Below are positions 9,156-18,380 of a stretch of DNA of 57,146 nucleotides, in pieces (position 1 is the first letter of the stretch; the number at the start of each line of letters is the position of its first letter). The notes below the pieces were generated by a model, which made no database searches, was not told the DNA's origin, and saw nothing but the letters and a program-made list of their open reading frames with translations. This stretch comes from Bacteroidota bacterium (GTDB taxonomy: Bacteria; Bacteroidota; Bacteroidia; Cytophagales; Cyclobacteriaceae). The stretch spans positions 1 to 57,146 of the forward strand of contig JAEZEH010000123.1 in the NCBI GenBank assembly GCA_023417785.1, read 5' to 3'. Both the position numbers and the translations under genes were made by a program.

Positions 9156-11999
9156 TTATTTGGTGGGTCTGAACTTAACTGTGACTTCGTCTCCCGAGTA
9201 ATCGACCACCTCATGGGGTGTGGCCTTAAGGCCTACCCCAATCGGCTGGTCTGTAACCCAAACTATCTCAAACTTTCTACTGGCTGGCATCCCGTCGTAG
9301 GAGCCACTTGCTTTGTGTATGGTAAGCGTCTGATTGCTGTCGCTGTACGAAAGCAGAACAGTCAGATGTTTTCCATCTTCATAATTGTAATTGATTCCCT
9401 CGTCTTCATATAGTGTGAATGTTGCATCTTTACCGGTGAACACGTACAGCGTAACCGGATCCGCAGGTTTTTCACTTGTGTGCTGAATCTCAGGGCCGGC
9501 GGGAACAATAGAACCTTCTTTTACAAACAATGGCATTCTTTCCAGGGGCGCTTCAACGGTAATTTCGTTTCCGCCTTCATAGCGCTTTCCGGTATAGAAA
9601 TCAAACCAGCGATTTCCTGCAGGCAGATAGACTTCCCGGCTGGTGGCCTTGTATTCATACACAGGAGCAACGAGAATTGCCGGACCAAACATGTATTGAT
9701 CCGCCACGTCAATAGCTTTGGGATCGTTGTTGAAATCCATTACGAGACCACGCATTATGGTGTAATCGTTATGGTAACTGTGTCCGGCCAGCGAATAGAT
9801 GTAAGGCATCAAACGATAGCGCAGTTTGGTGTAGTACACCATGCTCCGGTACTCACGTGTTCCCTCGGGAGCGATGTTGAAAATTTCACGGAACGGGAAC
9901 TGGCCGTGCGAACGGAATATTGGACAGAATGCACCAAACTGAAACCACCTTGTATTAAGTTCTCTCCATTCTTTTTGCGTCTCTCCCGTCAGATTGTAGT
10001 ATCTGCGTTCAACGGAAAAGCCACCGATGTCCATTGTCCAGTACGGGATTCCAGAAAGTGAGAAATTGACACCAGCAGCAATCTGATCCTGAAAATCACT
10101 CCACCGGGATACGATATCACCACTCCAGGTGGCAGCGCCATACCGCTGTTGTCCCGCGTAGGACGATCTTGTTAGAATAAAGACCCTCTTTTCAGGACTG
10201 GCCTGCCGTTGACCTTCGTAAACACTTTTCGAATTCAGTAATGAATATGCGTTGAAGTATCTCTCGCCAGGACCCATCCCAGTAGGATTCATATTCTCCT
10301 TCCGCGCAGCTATCGAAAGGTTCGAGTGCATATCCGGTTCAGTGGCATCAAGCCACCACGCATCGATGCCTATTGTGTTGAGTCGTTCATCAATCTGTCT
10401 CCAGAACATTTTTCCGGCTTCCGGATTGAACGGATCGTAGAATGTGGATTCATATCCGATACCGACCCAGTCTTTCCGCTTCATTTCTACATTCTTCGTG
10501 AAAAGGAACCCTTTTTCATTCAGCTCGTCGTAGTTCGCAGTTCCTTTGTTGAATTTCGGCCATACCGAAATCATGATGCGTGTATTGAGTTCGTTGTGCA
10601 GTTGGTCGACCATTCCCTTTGGATCCGGGAAACGCGAAAGATCGAATTCGTGCGACCCCCATTTCGGATCTTCCCAGTACTGCCAGTCAAGCACGATGTT
10701 GTCGATCGGGATGTTTCGTTTACGGTACTCTTTCACAACGTCGATCATTTCCTGAGCATTGCGATAGCGTTCGCGGCTCTGCCAGTAGCCAAGGGCCCAC
10801 TTAGGAACGATAGGTGCTTTCCCGGTGAGTGTCCTGTAACCACTGATCACGTCGTCAGCTGAATTGCCTTTGATAAAATAGTAGTCGATGTTGTCAGCAA
10901 CTTCCGACCAGAGGGAAAGCCGGTTTTGCTCTTCGGATGGCCGGGGATCCAAATGGCGAACGCCGAGGTAACCGCTGTCGTCGGGATTCCACTCAATTTT
11001 GATGGCGCGCTTTTCGCCTTTCTTAAGATCAACCGTGAATTTATTCGTCCATGGATTCCAGTTCTGACGCCATTTATCGAGGATCAACGCGTCGTCTATC
11101 CACACTTTAATATATCCGGAGGAGTAGACCAGAAACTTGTGTGCACCTTCATTCGCCGACGAGATAGAACCCTCCCAAACCACTTTGCCATTTCGCGAGA
11201 CATCTTTCGGGAAACTGTCTACCTGTGGTGTTTCGAGGAATTCAAATTCAATCTTGTCTTCACGGACCGTCTTCACGACCTTGTTGTCGACATAATATGA
11301 AGCGGTTAAGGCGCCATCTTTGCCGTCCTCATCGGTCAGGGTCAGCGTATTGAGTGATTCAAAATCCCTGGGGTCACCGAACTTGGAAATCGAATAGTTA
11401 TCCCAGAGAATTCCGTAGTTTTTATTTGAATAAAGAAAAGGAACCACATCAACGATATTATGTTGTACCAATTCAACATCTTCACCTTTGTAGTTCATTT
11501 GTCCGTTCTGGTGACCGCCTAAACCAAAAAATGCTTCGTCGTCAGGGGATTCAAAAACCTGACGTATCGAATAAACCTGCTGGCCACCGAGCTGAATGGG
11601 TTCGAAGGACTTTCCGCCACCCTGGCGTTCCTGTGCAATTGTATTTCCGTCGAGATCGGTGAACGAAACTTCACCGGTGTTGAATATTGCTGTCGCTTTC
11701 AGGGATCGGGTCGTAATAGTGATGCGATCGTCGGCTTCCTGAACGCTCCACTCAGTTGAAGCGTCAACCGGTACCCGCATGAGGCTTTCGGCGGTCGAAA
11801 ACGTGTCTGCAGGGGTAGCGGACACACGGATAATATCATCCGTAATTACTTCCAGACGCACTTTTTTCGCTCCCGGCTGACTTTCGGGAAGTGTGATAAC
11901 AATACCATTTTCCAGCTTTTCATAAGGTCGGTTTTCGGAGCAACCGCTTATCAACAGCAGGATTGCAAAACTGTACAGTGTAAATCTTCTCTTCATCAT
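9156..11999 (-). CDS. GH31 alpha-xylosidase-like lipoprotein with inserted PA14 domain
   Basis: A 947-residue lipoprotein (lipobox LISGC, Cys20; starts with two Met codons). It has an N-terminal GH31 beta-sandwich, a PA14 module at about residues 230-355 inserted before the barrel, then the catalytic TIM barrel and C-terminal beta domains. The nucleophile is Asp551 in WWLDATEPD and the likely acid/base is Asp628 in WSGDIVSRW. GH31 enzymes with this PA14 insertion are known as alpha-xylosidases acting on xyloglucan oligosaccharides, which is the favoured reading; alpha-glucosidase is the alternative. CSENRPYE lacks an adjacent acidic run, which suggests a periplasm-facing enzyme trimming imported oligosaccharides. 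It is the first gene of the susC/susD transcript; candidate operator repeats lie upstream. Confidence 0.88.
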   Translation of the reverse strand: MMKRRFTLYSFAILLLISGCSENRPYEKLENGIVITLPESQPGAKKVRLEVITDDIIRVSATPADTFSTAESLMRVPVDASTEWSVQEADDRITITTRSLKATAIFNTGEVSFTDLDGNTIAQERQGGGKSFEPIQLGGQQVYSIRQVFESPDDEAFFGLGGHQNGQMNYKGEDVELVQHNIVDVVPFLYSNKNYGILWDNYSISKFGDPRDFESLNTLTLTDEDGKDGALTASYYVDNKVVKTVREDKIEFEFLETPQVDSFPKDVSRNGKVVWEGSISSANEGAHKFLVYSSGYIKVWIDDALILDKWRQNWNPWTNKFTVDLKKGEKRAIKIEWNPDDSGYLGVRHLDPRPSEEQNRLSLWSEVADNIDYYFIKGNSADDVISGYRTLTGKAPIVPKWALGYWQSRERYRNAQEMIDVVKEYRKRNIPIDNIVLDWQYWEDPKWGSHEFDLSRFPDPKGMVDQLHNELNTRIMISVWPKFNKGTANYDELNEKGFLFTKNVEMKRKDWVGIGYESTFYDPFNPEAGKMFWRQIDERLNTIGIDAWWLDATEPDMHSNLSIAARKENMNPTGMGPGERYFNAYSLLNSKSVYEGQRQASPEKRVFILTRSSYAGQQRYGAATWSGDIVSRWSDFQDQIAAGVNFSLSGIPYWTMDIGGFSVERRYYNLTGETQKEWRELNTRWFQFGAFCPIFRSHGQFPFREIFNIAPEGTREYRSMVYYTKLRYRLMPYIYSLAGHSYHNDYTIMRGLVMDFNNDPKAIDVADQYMFGPAILVAPVYEYKATSREVYLPAGNRWFDFYTGKRYEGGNEITVEAPLERMPLFVKEGSIVPAGPEIQHTSEKPADPVTLYVFTGKDATFTLYEDEGINYNYEDGKHLTVLLSYSDSNQTLTIHKASGSYDGMPASRKFEIVWVTDQPIGVGLKATPHEVVDYSGDEVTVKFRPTK

Positions 12000-12095
12000 A
12001 AGTTAAGTTTCAACCGAATGATCCGGACATAAATCCACAAACGGTTGCATAAAGGTAGATTGACTTCACCTTGAGGATGGGTATGGAATATCTTT

Positions 12096-12161
12096 AAAGG
12101 GGTGCCGGAATGTCTACCAAACGGGCTGGAAACGCTAAAAAAGGGGTATCAAATTGCTACC
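12096..12161 (-). repeat. Two imperfect 22-23-bp direct repeats upstream of GH31 (candidate HTCS operator)
   Basis: On the minus strand the copies share GGTAG, then ATT two bases on, then ACCCCTTT. They lie at 12140-12161 and 12096-12118 and are offset by 43-44 bp, close to four helical turns, on the same face of DNA. They sit 97-162 bp upstream of the GH31 start in otherwise non-coding DNA. AraC-type output domains of HTCS regulators usually bind direct repeats, so these are the best candidate operator. This is inferred from position and symmetry only. Confidence 0.42.
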
Positions 12162-12177
12162 GAAGGTGGACCGAAGG
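12159..12177. repeat. ACCGAAGG direct repeat with 11-bp period
   Basis: ACCGAAGG occurs at 12159-12166 and again at 12170-12177, one helical turn apart, next to the longer repeats at 12096-12161. The spacing suits a protein with two HTH half-sites per monomer such as an AraC-type domain. Chance occurrence of an 8-mer pair is possible. Confidence 0.35.
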
Positions 12178-12225
12178 GTAGAAGCCAAACCGATACAGGG
12201 TAATCCGGGTGACGGCTTGTTGCCT

Positions 12226-12339
12226 TTAAGCGACAAAGCGGAGGTATAAATAAGCTGCGGTACCTGCCAGGATACAGAAATACAGAATGCACTCGACGAA
12301 AAAGAGGAAATTGAGTTTTTTTCGCTGGCTATTTTCCAT
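12226..12339 (-). CDS. 37-residue single-pass membrane protein between HTCS and GH31
   Basis: An ATG-to-TAA reading frame of 37 codons with a polar, basic N-terminus (MENSQRKKLN), one hydrophobic segment of about 22 residues (FLFFVECILYFCILAG...) and a short tail ending LRFVA. The layout is that of a genuine single-pass membrane peptide, N-terminus inside. It lies 71 bp downstream of the HTCS stop and 226 bp upstream of GH31, on the same strand, in a 411-bp gap with no other gene. It is too short for most gene finders. I do not recognise a family. It could be a small regulator of the sensor kinase or transporter, or a chance frame; the charge and hydrophobicity pattern argues for a real gene. 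Confidence 0.5.
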   Translation of the reverse strand: MENSQRKKLNFLFFVECILYFCILAGTAAYLYLRFVA

Positions 12340-12410
12340 GGCAATGAGTTGCCACGAAGAAATAGATATTCATGGTTATTGAGGGATATAAAATAACTAT
12401 AAATAGGTAT

Positions 12411-15400
12411 CTATTTGGGCTTGGCGTTCCTGCGCGATGCCGCATAACCAGAAGGCAGGACCTTGAATTCCTCTTTAAAGTAACGCGCGAAGTATTTGGG
12501 GTTGTTGAAACCTACCTGATAGGCTACTTCTGCGACTGTCATCTGACTCTTTTCCAAAAGCTGAGCCGCATGCTGCAGCCGGATATGGCGGATGAATTCA
12601 AGCGGCGACTTTCCCGTTAAGGCCACGATCTTCTTATAAAGGTAAGCTCTGCTAAATCCCAGCTCATGCCCCAGGTTCTCCACCGTAAACTCAGGCGACG
12701 ACACGTTTTTCTCAACGCATTTTATGGCATTCTCTATGAAGCGTTCATCAAGCGGGGTAATATTCAGTTCACTTGCTTTTACTTCAAGCGTTTTACGGAA
12801 ATTCTTTTGTGCGCGGGTGCGGAGCGTGATAAGATTTCGGATGCGCGACTCAAGGATCTCGAAATTGAACGGTTTCGTTATGTAGTCATCCGCTCCGGTT
12901 TCAAAACCCTCCAGACGTTGTTCTTCCGTGTTCCTGGCTGTAAGCAAAATCACGGGAATGTGGGATATACGTTCGTCGGATTTGATTTTTTGACACAATT
13001 CAATACCGTTCATGCCGGGCATCATCACATCACTTACGATAAGGTCAGGTTGTACCTGCAAACAAAGATCCCAACCGGCCTCGCCTGTAGCCGCTTCGTA
13101 AATTCTATACGCGTATTTCAGGTTGTCCTTGAGGTAGAACCGGAAATCATCGTTGTCTTCGATTAGCAGCAGCGAATGCTCCGAAGGTGTCGTTCTTTCC
13201 TCCGGTTCAGAAACAGCTGGCATTGCAGCGACTTCGACAGGTGGCGGAGTCGTCTTACTTGCCGGCGGACTTACAATTTCCGGAGCGGGTAGCCAAACCG
13301 TAAACTGTGATCCCTCTCCTACCTTGCTTTCGACTTTGATTTCGCCTTTCGAAATCCGAACGAACTCATGCGTGATCGATAAACCGATTCCGCTGCCTTG
13401 ATTCGTCATTGTACGGGGAAGGTCATGCTGGAAAAACCGATCGAAAATGCGTTCCAGCTTGTCTTCGGGAATTCCAATCCCCGTGTCGGATACCCGTATG
13501 ACCACCCGGTTCGAACCCGCGCGATCTTCCAGTGAAACGGCCACCGATACTTTACCCCTATCCGGCGTAAACTTGAATGCATTGGATAGCAGGTTAAACA
13601 TAATCTTTTCAAGTTTATCCTGGTCGAAAATAGTTTCCAGCGATTGCACGTCGGCGGAGAATGTCAATTCAATTCCCTTCTTTTCTGAGAGGTCAGAAAA
13701 AGAAAAAACTGTTTCACGGATGAATGCGATGATATCACCTTCGGAAGGAGAAAACCGAATCTCCTGCACCTCCATCTTCCTGAAATCGAGAAGCTGGTTT
13801 ACGAGCGTGAGCAACCGTTTGGCATTCCGGTGGATTAACTGGAAGGTCTCCACGTTCTCCGAACCATTCATTTGCTTCAGCATTCGCTCGATGGGTGTTA
13901 AAATCAGCGTAAGCGGCGTCCGGAATTCATGACTCACGTTGGTAAAGAACCGTATCTTCATCATATCGAGTTCATGCATACGCATAGCCTCCTGCCGTTC
14001 ATGCTCTATTGCGAACTTTAGTTTCTCGCGCTGCTGAATCAGCCGCCGCGCGAAGTACAGAATCGCGAGAAGAAGTACCAGATATAACACAAAAGCAAGG
14101 TTTGATTTATAAAACGGCGGCAACACTTCGATTTTTAGCGCTGCTTCGGCGTCAGAAACACCATTACCCTGTTCAGCGATCACTCTCAAGGTATAGTCCT
14201 TCGGGCTAAGATTTGTAAAGGTGATCTTGCGGGTCTCCTTGTCTATTGGCAGCCAGTCCGCATGGAGGCCTTCAAGCTTATACCAATATCGGTTCTTGCC
14301 AGGTTGAAGATAGTTGAGCGCTGAAAATTCGATCGAAAAGAAATTCTGTCCCGGAGGAAGAACGATTTCCTCGGTTTCAGAAATGGAGCGTTTCAGAATG
14401 GTACGACCCTTCACGTTCTCTCCAATCACAATGCTTTTTTGAAAAAGCTGAAAGTCAGTGAACACTAACTGGTTTTTCCCCTGAACATCCTTAACCTCGG
14501 CCGGATCGAATACATTAAAACCACGGGGGCCACCGAAAATCAATTCGCCCCGACGTGTCCGGAGAGAAGCGTTCTCGTTGAACTGCATACTCTGAAGACC
14601 ATCCTCCGGCGTATAATGACTAACGGTTAATGAATCCTTATCAAGGCCAACTGAAACCAGACCTTGCAGTGATCCAAGCCAGATGTGGCCTTGCAAATCC
14701 TCTTCGAGCGTGAGCACAGGGCTGTTTCGTGGAATCCCGTTCTCCGTGAGGGTCTGAAATGTTTGCGTATCATGATCAAAAATATTCAGCCCCTCCTGCG
14801 TGGCAACCCAGATGCGACCGTGGGAATCCTCCAGCAAGTCATAGATAGAGTTACTGCTTGGGCTCGACGGATCTCCAGCGATATACTCATAGTGTTTTGT
14901 CGCACCTGACTGCGGCGTATAGACGTCGATCCCCGCATCTGTTCCTATCCAGATGTTGCCATTGCGGTCTTCAATGATTGCCGATATATAGGGTGAAGAT
15001 GTGATGTTGCCGTTCGTGCTTCGAAGTCGATTAAAGGTATTCGTTTCGCGGTCAAATAAAGCCAGCCCGCCCTCAAGCGTCCCGATCCACAAATTCCGAC
15101 CCGAATCTTCAAAAATCTCCCACACACTCCTTCCGGGAATAGAAGCCGGGTCGTCGGGGTCGTGCACGTATCGCGTGAATGTTTTGCCGTCAAATTTATT
15201 GAGACCGCCATAATAGGTGCCGATCCATAAAGCGTTGGTATGATCTACCCAAAGGCTCACGATCACATCACTGCTCAAGCTGTTTGGGTTACGTGGATCA
15301 TTTCGGTACTGGACGAATTCTCCGTTCTTCCGATCGAACCGGATCAATCCACCCCCGTTGGTACCGATCCAAAGGTTTCCGTCCTTGTCTTCCGCGAATC

Positions 15401-16526
15401 GGTTTACGTCAGAATAGGGCAAGCCGCGAGGGTCATTGCTTGAATGCCGGAAAAGCGTGAACCGAAAAATACTTTCATGATAATAGCTTACGCCACTTTT
15501 ATATGTACCGGCCCAAACGATTCCGGAATCGTCCCGATAAAGTATGTTGACGCTATTCTGTGCAAGTGACGCAGGTTCATCTTCGAGGTGATAAATGTAC
15601 CTTACTGTTTTATTTTTTTTGTCGATGAGATTTACGCCACCGTGGTCTGTCCCTGCCCATATCATTCCGGAATTGTCCTGAACGATACCGGTAACAATGT
15701 TGGCACTCAACCGTACAGGATCCGACGCGGTGGTGTAATGCGTGAACTGTTCCGTATTGGTATCAAAAAAGTAAGCTCCCTGATTATCGTTGTTCAGCCA
15801 GACCCACAGATCTCCGTCGCGGTCCATCGCGAGGCGGTAGTCATAACTCGCGTGATTGTTTCGCTTCGCCAGCCATTCGTTTCGGTAAACAACTTTTGGC
15901 CCTGATGCTGAGAGCACAACTTTTTCAATGGTGCCGCTACCATGCGCAAGCCAGTAGTGCCTGGGTTGTGAAACGATAAATGATGTTACCGGTTGAGGTA
16001 CAATGGATGTAGTGTCCTGCAAGGCATGACGGAAAACTGCCGTGGACTTTTGATGCTGGCGAAACAATACCAGTGCGTCCGACATCACAAACCAGGCTAT
16101 GCTGTCGCCATCTGATTGGATATCAAGCAATGTTCCATCGGGCAACCCCCATTCTTCGAAGAACGTCGCAGTATTGCGGGAGAAGCTTTCCGTGGCCGGA
16201 TCGTAAATGGCGAGCCCCGCTGACGTTTGAACGGCAAGCCTTCCATCGGGTGCCCCAAGGATCCTGGAAATATTGTTCGATGGCAGGGTCGTAGTATCCC
16301 GTGGATCCCTGCGGAAAATCTTTACGTCGTGGCCGTCAAACCGATTGAGTCCAGCCGCGGTACCTATCCACACAAATCCTTTCCGGTCTTTATAAATAGC
16401 GTTTACCTGATTATGCGATAGGCCTTCATTGATACTAAGCTGACGAAACTTGTAACGTTCTGTTTGTCCGAAGAGCGCAATGCCCATCAGTGAAAACAAC
16501 CCGGTAAAAATTATGCATGCCTTCAT
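12411..16526 (-). CDS. Hybrid two-component system sensor/regulator (HTCS)
   Basis: A 1371-residue one-protein signalling system. A signal peptide (to about residue 20) is followed by a large periplasmic sensor of repeated propeller blades (many copies of the WIGT.GGL type), a Y_Y_Y domain (about 735-795), a membrane segment at about 809-827, a HisKA domain with phospho-acceptor His866 in VSHEFRTPL, a HATPase_c domain with GSGIGLSI, a receiver with phospho-acceptor Asp1166 in IVSDVMMPG, and a C-terminal AraC-type HTH. HTCS proteins bind an oligosaccharide in the periplasm and activate the neighbouring PUL. It lies directly upstream of the small membrane gene and the GH31-susC operon, so it most likely controls that transcript. 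All catalytic motifs are intact. Confidence 0.96.
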   Translation of the reverse strand: MKACIIFTGLFSLMGIALFGQTERYKFRQLSINEGLSHNQVNAIYKDRKGFVWIGTAAGLNRFDGHDVKIFRRDPRDTTTLPSNNISRILGAPDGRLAVQTSAGLAIYDPATESFSRNTATFFEEWGLPDGTLLDIQSDGDSIAWFVMSDALVLFRQHQKSTAVFRHALQDTTSIVPQPVTSFIVSQPRHYWLAHGSGTIEKVVLSASGPKVVYRNEWLAKRNNHASYDYRLAMDRDGDLWVWLNNDNQGAYFFDTNTEQFTHYTTASDPVRLSANIVTGIVQDNSGMIWAGTDHGGVNLIDKKNKTVRYIYHLEDEPASLAQNSVNILYRDDSGIVWAGTYKSGVSYYHESIFRFTLFRHSSNDPRGLPYSDVNRFAEDKDGNLWIGTNGGGLIRFDRKNGEFVQYRNDPRNPNSLSSDVIVSLWVDHTNALWIGTYYGGLNKFDGKTFTRYVHDPDDPASIPGRSVWEIFEDSGRNLWIGTLEGGLALFDRETNTFNRLRSTNGNITSSPYISAIIEDRNGNIWIGTDAGIDVYTPQSGATKHYEYIAGDPSSPSSNSIYDLLEDSHGRIWVATQEGLNIFDHDTQTFQTLTENGIPRNSPVLTLEEDLQGHIWLGSLQGLVSVGLDKDSLTVSHYTPEDGLQSMQFNENASLRTRRGELIFGGPRGFNVFDPAEVKDVQGKNQLVFTDFQLFQKSIVIGENVKGRTILKRSISETEEIVLPPGQNFFSIEFSALNYLQPGKNRYWYKLEGLHADWLPIDKETRKITFTNLSPKDYTLRVIAEQGNGVSDAEAALKIEVLPPFYKSNLAFVLYLVLLLAILYFARRLIQQREKLKFAIEHERQEAMRMHELDMMKIRFFTNVSHEFRTPLTLILTPIERMLKQMNGSENVETFQLIHRNAKRLLTLVNQLLDFRKMEVQEIRFSPSEGDIIAFIRETVFSFSDLSEKKGIELTFSADVQSLETIFDQDKLEKIMFNLLSNAFKFTPDRGKVSVAVSLEDRAGSNRVVIRVSDTGIGIPEDKLERIFDRFFQHDLPRTMTNQGSGIGLSITHEFVRISKGEIKVESKVGEGSQFTVWLPAPEIVSPPASKTTPPPVEVAAMPAVSEPEERTTPSEHSLLLIEDNDDFRFYLKDNLKYAYRIYEAATGEAGWDLCLQVQPDLIVSDVMMPGMNGIELCQKIKSDERISHIPVILLTARNTEEQRLEGFETGADDYITKPFNFEILESRIRNLITLRTRAQKNFRKTLEVKASELNITPLDERFIENAIKCVEKNVSSPEFTVENLGHELGFSRAYLYKKIVALTGKSPLEFIRHIRLQHAAQLLEKSQMTVAEVAYQVGFNNPKYFARYFKEEFKVLPSGYAASRRNAKPK

Positions 16527-16618
16527 CCTTACACTCTCTACTCAACTAACGAATCGATATTCCGCGAATCCACCCATGACGGCGAGTGAAAAAAAACAGC
16601 TTCACGGAAAAGGGTATT

Positions 16619-17536
16619 TCATTGCGATTTGAACCAGCCATTTGCCCCGATCCAGTTTTTGCAGGCTTCAATCCACTGTTCATTGGTAAATTTATTGTTC
16701 ATTCCGAACCCGTGACCACCCTTTTGATAAATGTGCAGCTCTGCCGGAATCTTGTATTGGTTCAACGTCTGAAAGAATCGTATTGAGTTGTCGGCTTTCA
16801 CTACGTCATCATCGGCTGCATGTACGAGAAATGTCGGAGGAGTCTTTTCTGTAATCTGAAGTTCGTTTGAAAACAGGGTGACATCTTCTGCAGTTGCGCT
16901 GTCGCCAATTAATTGCTCTCGTGAACCCATGTGGGCAATTTCCGGATCGAAGCTAATTACCGGGTAAATCAAAATCATAAAATCGGGGCGTACACTGACG
17001 GAGTGCTTAACAACCTGGCTTTCAAAATGCGTCCCTGCCGTTGAGGCCAGATGTCCGCCGGCCGAAAATCCCATTATACCTATCCGGTTTGGATCAATCC
17101 TGTATTTGGCGGCGTTCTGTCTTACCGTGGCGATGGCCTGCTGGGCGTCCTGCAGCGGGCCCAGTTTCCTGTCGGTCATATTATCACCGGGAATTCTGTA
17201 TTTCAGTACAAACGCAGCAATCCCCCAGGAGTTTAGTTTCCTGGCGACATCCCACCCTTCGTGCGAGATGGCGTTCACCCAGTAGCCTCCCCCCGGACAA
17301 ATTATCACCGCGAGACCATTTGCCTCCTCAGGAGGCGGCAGAAAGGCCGTGAGGGTAGGAACGCTGATTTTGCTGACGATGGTAATGCCATCCCGGTCTT
17401 CTGTCAACTCCTGGTTTTCTGTCGGGGTGCTGTTAGGGATAGCTCCCTCATATAAAGGGGATTCGTGCTGTGCATGAGTCTGCATAGAAATGATTAGAAA
17501 CCCCAAAAGAGCGGGGATAAGAGTTTTCCGGGTCAT
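16619..17536 (-). CDS. Secreted alpha/beta-hydrolase, probable carbohydrate acetylesterase
   Basis: A 305-residue hydrolase with a cleavable signal (MTRKTLIPALLGFLIISMQTHAQ, probably cut after AQ at 22-23). The nucleophile is Ser158 in GFSAGGH; the acid is in HAADDDVV and the His in GGHGFG; the oxyanion region is ICPGGGYW. This arrangement matches the esterase/lipase (Abhydrolase_3, BD-FAE/xylan acetylesterase-like) group found in many PULs, which removes acetyl groups from plant polysaccharides. It is 92 bp upstream of the HTCS on the same strand and is the first gene of the locus in transcription order. The exact ester substrate is not determined. Confidence 0.8.
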   Translation of the reverse strand: MTRKTLIPALLGFLIISMQTHAQHESPLYEGAIPNSTPTENQELTEDRDGITIVSKISVPTLTAFLPPPEEANGLAVIICPGGGYWVNAISHEGWDVARKLNSWGIAAFVLKYRIPGDNMTDRKLGPLQDAQQAIATVRQNAAKYRIDPNRIGIMGFSAGGHLASTAGTHFESQVVKHSVSVRPDFMILIYPVISFDPEIAHMGSREQLIGDSATAEDVTLFSNELQITEKTPPTFLVHAADDDVVKADNSIRFFQTLNQYKIPAELHIYQKGGHGFGMNNKFTNEQWIEACKNWIGANGWFKSQ

Positions 17537-17636
17537 GTTGCAAAATAACGAATTTCGGGTTCCCGATACCCCTCACGTCCCAATTCGAGTTCGGACTTCC
17601 AACTGGCGGGAATCAGATACCGAAGACCCATCAAAT

Positions 17637-17667
17637 AAAAAAAGGATTCACGATAATGAATCCTTTT
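17637..17667 (-). terminator. Intrinsic terminator after the PfpI/DJ-1 gene
   Basis: An 11-bp stem (AAAAGGATTCA at 17640-17650 with TGAATCCTTTT at 17657-17667) and a 6-nt loop. On the minus strand a T run follows. It is 15 bp beyond the stop of the 17682-18269 gene and separates it from the PUL. Confidence 0.85.
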
Positions 17668-17681
17668 GCGCAACCTTTCAA

Positions 17682-18269
17682 TCAGGTTTTCGAATAGATC
17701 TTTGGTTTCTCCCTGTTGTGGGCACCCTCCATTAGTTCCTCCAGAAGCTTTTTGTTGAACGCGTCAAGATCGTCAGGCTTCCGACTGGTGACTAATCCAT
17801 TATCAACCACCACTTCCTGGTCCACCCACAATCCACCTGCGTTAACGACATCTATCCGTATACTTGGATATGAGGTCAGCTGCCTACCCTCCACCACGTT
17901 GGCTTCAATAAGCATCTGGGGACCATGACAGATGGCGGCAATCACTTTACCAGACTGAAAGAAGTCTTTGACAAACAGCACCGCATCATGATCCATACGA
18001 AGCTTGTCAGGGTTAAACACACCTCCCGGCAAAAGCAAGGCGTCATAATCATCTACCGTCACATCAGTGACGTGTTTATCCACGGGCAATTCAATTCCCC
18101 AATTGTCTTTGTCCCACGCCTTCACTTTATCCCGTTGAGGAGAAACAATATCAACTTGATGTCCGGCTTTTTCGAGAGCCTCTTTAGGGCTGACGAGCTC
18201 GGATTGTTCGAAACCATTTTCGGTAAGGATAGCAACCCTGCGGCTATTGTTGTTTGCGTTATCTGCCAT
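17682..18269 (-). CDS. PfpI/DJ-1 family type-1 glutamine amidotransferase-like protein
   Basis: A 195-residue cytoplasmic protein of the PfpI/DJ-1 superfamily (YhbO/PfpI branch). The nucleophile elbow is AAICHGP with Cys114 and the neighbouring His115; a conserved acidic residue is Glu17 in LTENGFE. LLLPGG at about 78-83 is the other family hallmark. Members are described as stress-associated proteases or glyoxalase/deglycase-like enzymes acting on damaged metabolites or proteins. It stands alone, flanked by terminators on both sides, and next to a secreted low-complexity protein, a neighbour pair seen with stress genes, though no stress promoter can be proved here. The precise biochemical activity of this branch remains debated. 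Confidence 0.9.
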   Translation of the reverse strand: MADNANNNSRRVAILTENGFEQSELVSPKEALEKAGHQVDIVSPQRDKVKAWDKDNWGIELPVDKHVTDVTVDDYDALLLPGGVFNPDKLRMDHDAVLFVKDFFQSGKVIAAICHGPQMLIEANVVEGRQLTSYPSIRIDVVNAGGLWVDQEVVVDNGLVTSRKPDDLDAFNKKLLEELMEGAHNREKPKIYSKT

Positions 18270-18380
18270 ATCAATATTAATTTAGTTCTATGTGTTTTGT
18301 TACCAAACCTATACCGGCCATTGTGGATTCAGGAGCGATGATTATCTCGTCGTATCGAGGAATTATTTCCACCCAAAGCA

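Noticed and set aside
9480..10061. 193-codon plus-strand frame inside the GH31 gene
   Set aside because: Shadow of the GH31 coding strand; the GH31 catalytic residues lie on the minus strand.
12135..12344. 69-codon minus-strand frame (TTG start) overlapping the 37-residue gene
   Set aside because: Wrong frame relative to the membrane peptide; composition is Ser-rich and unstructured, and the start is TTG.
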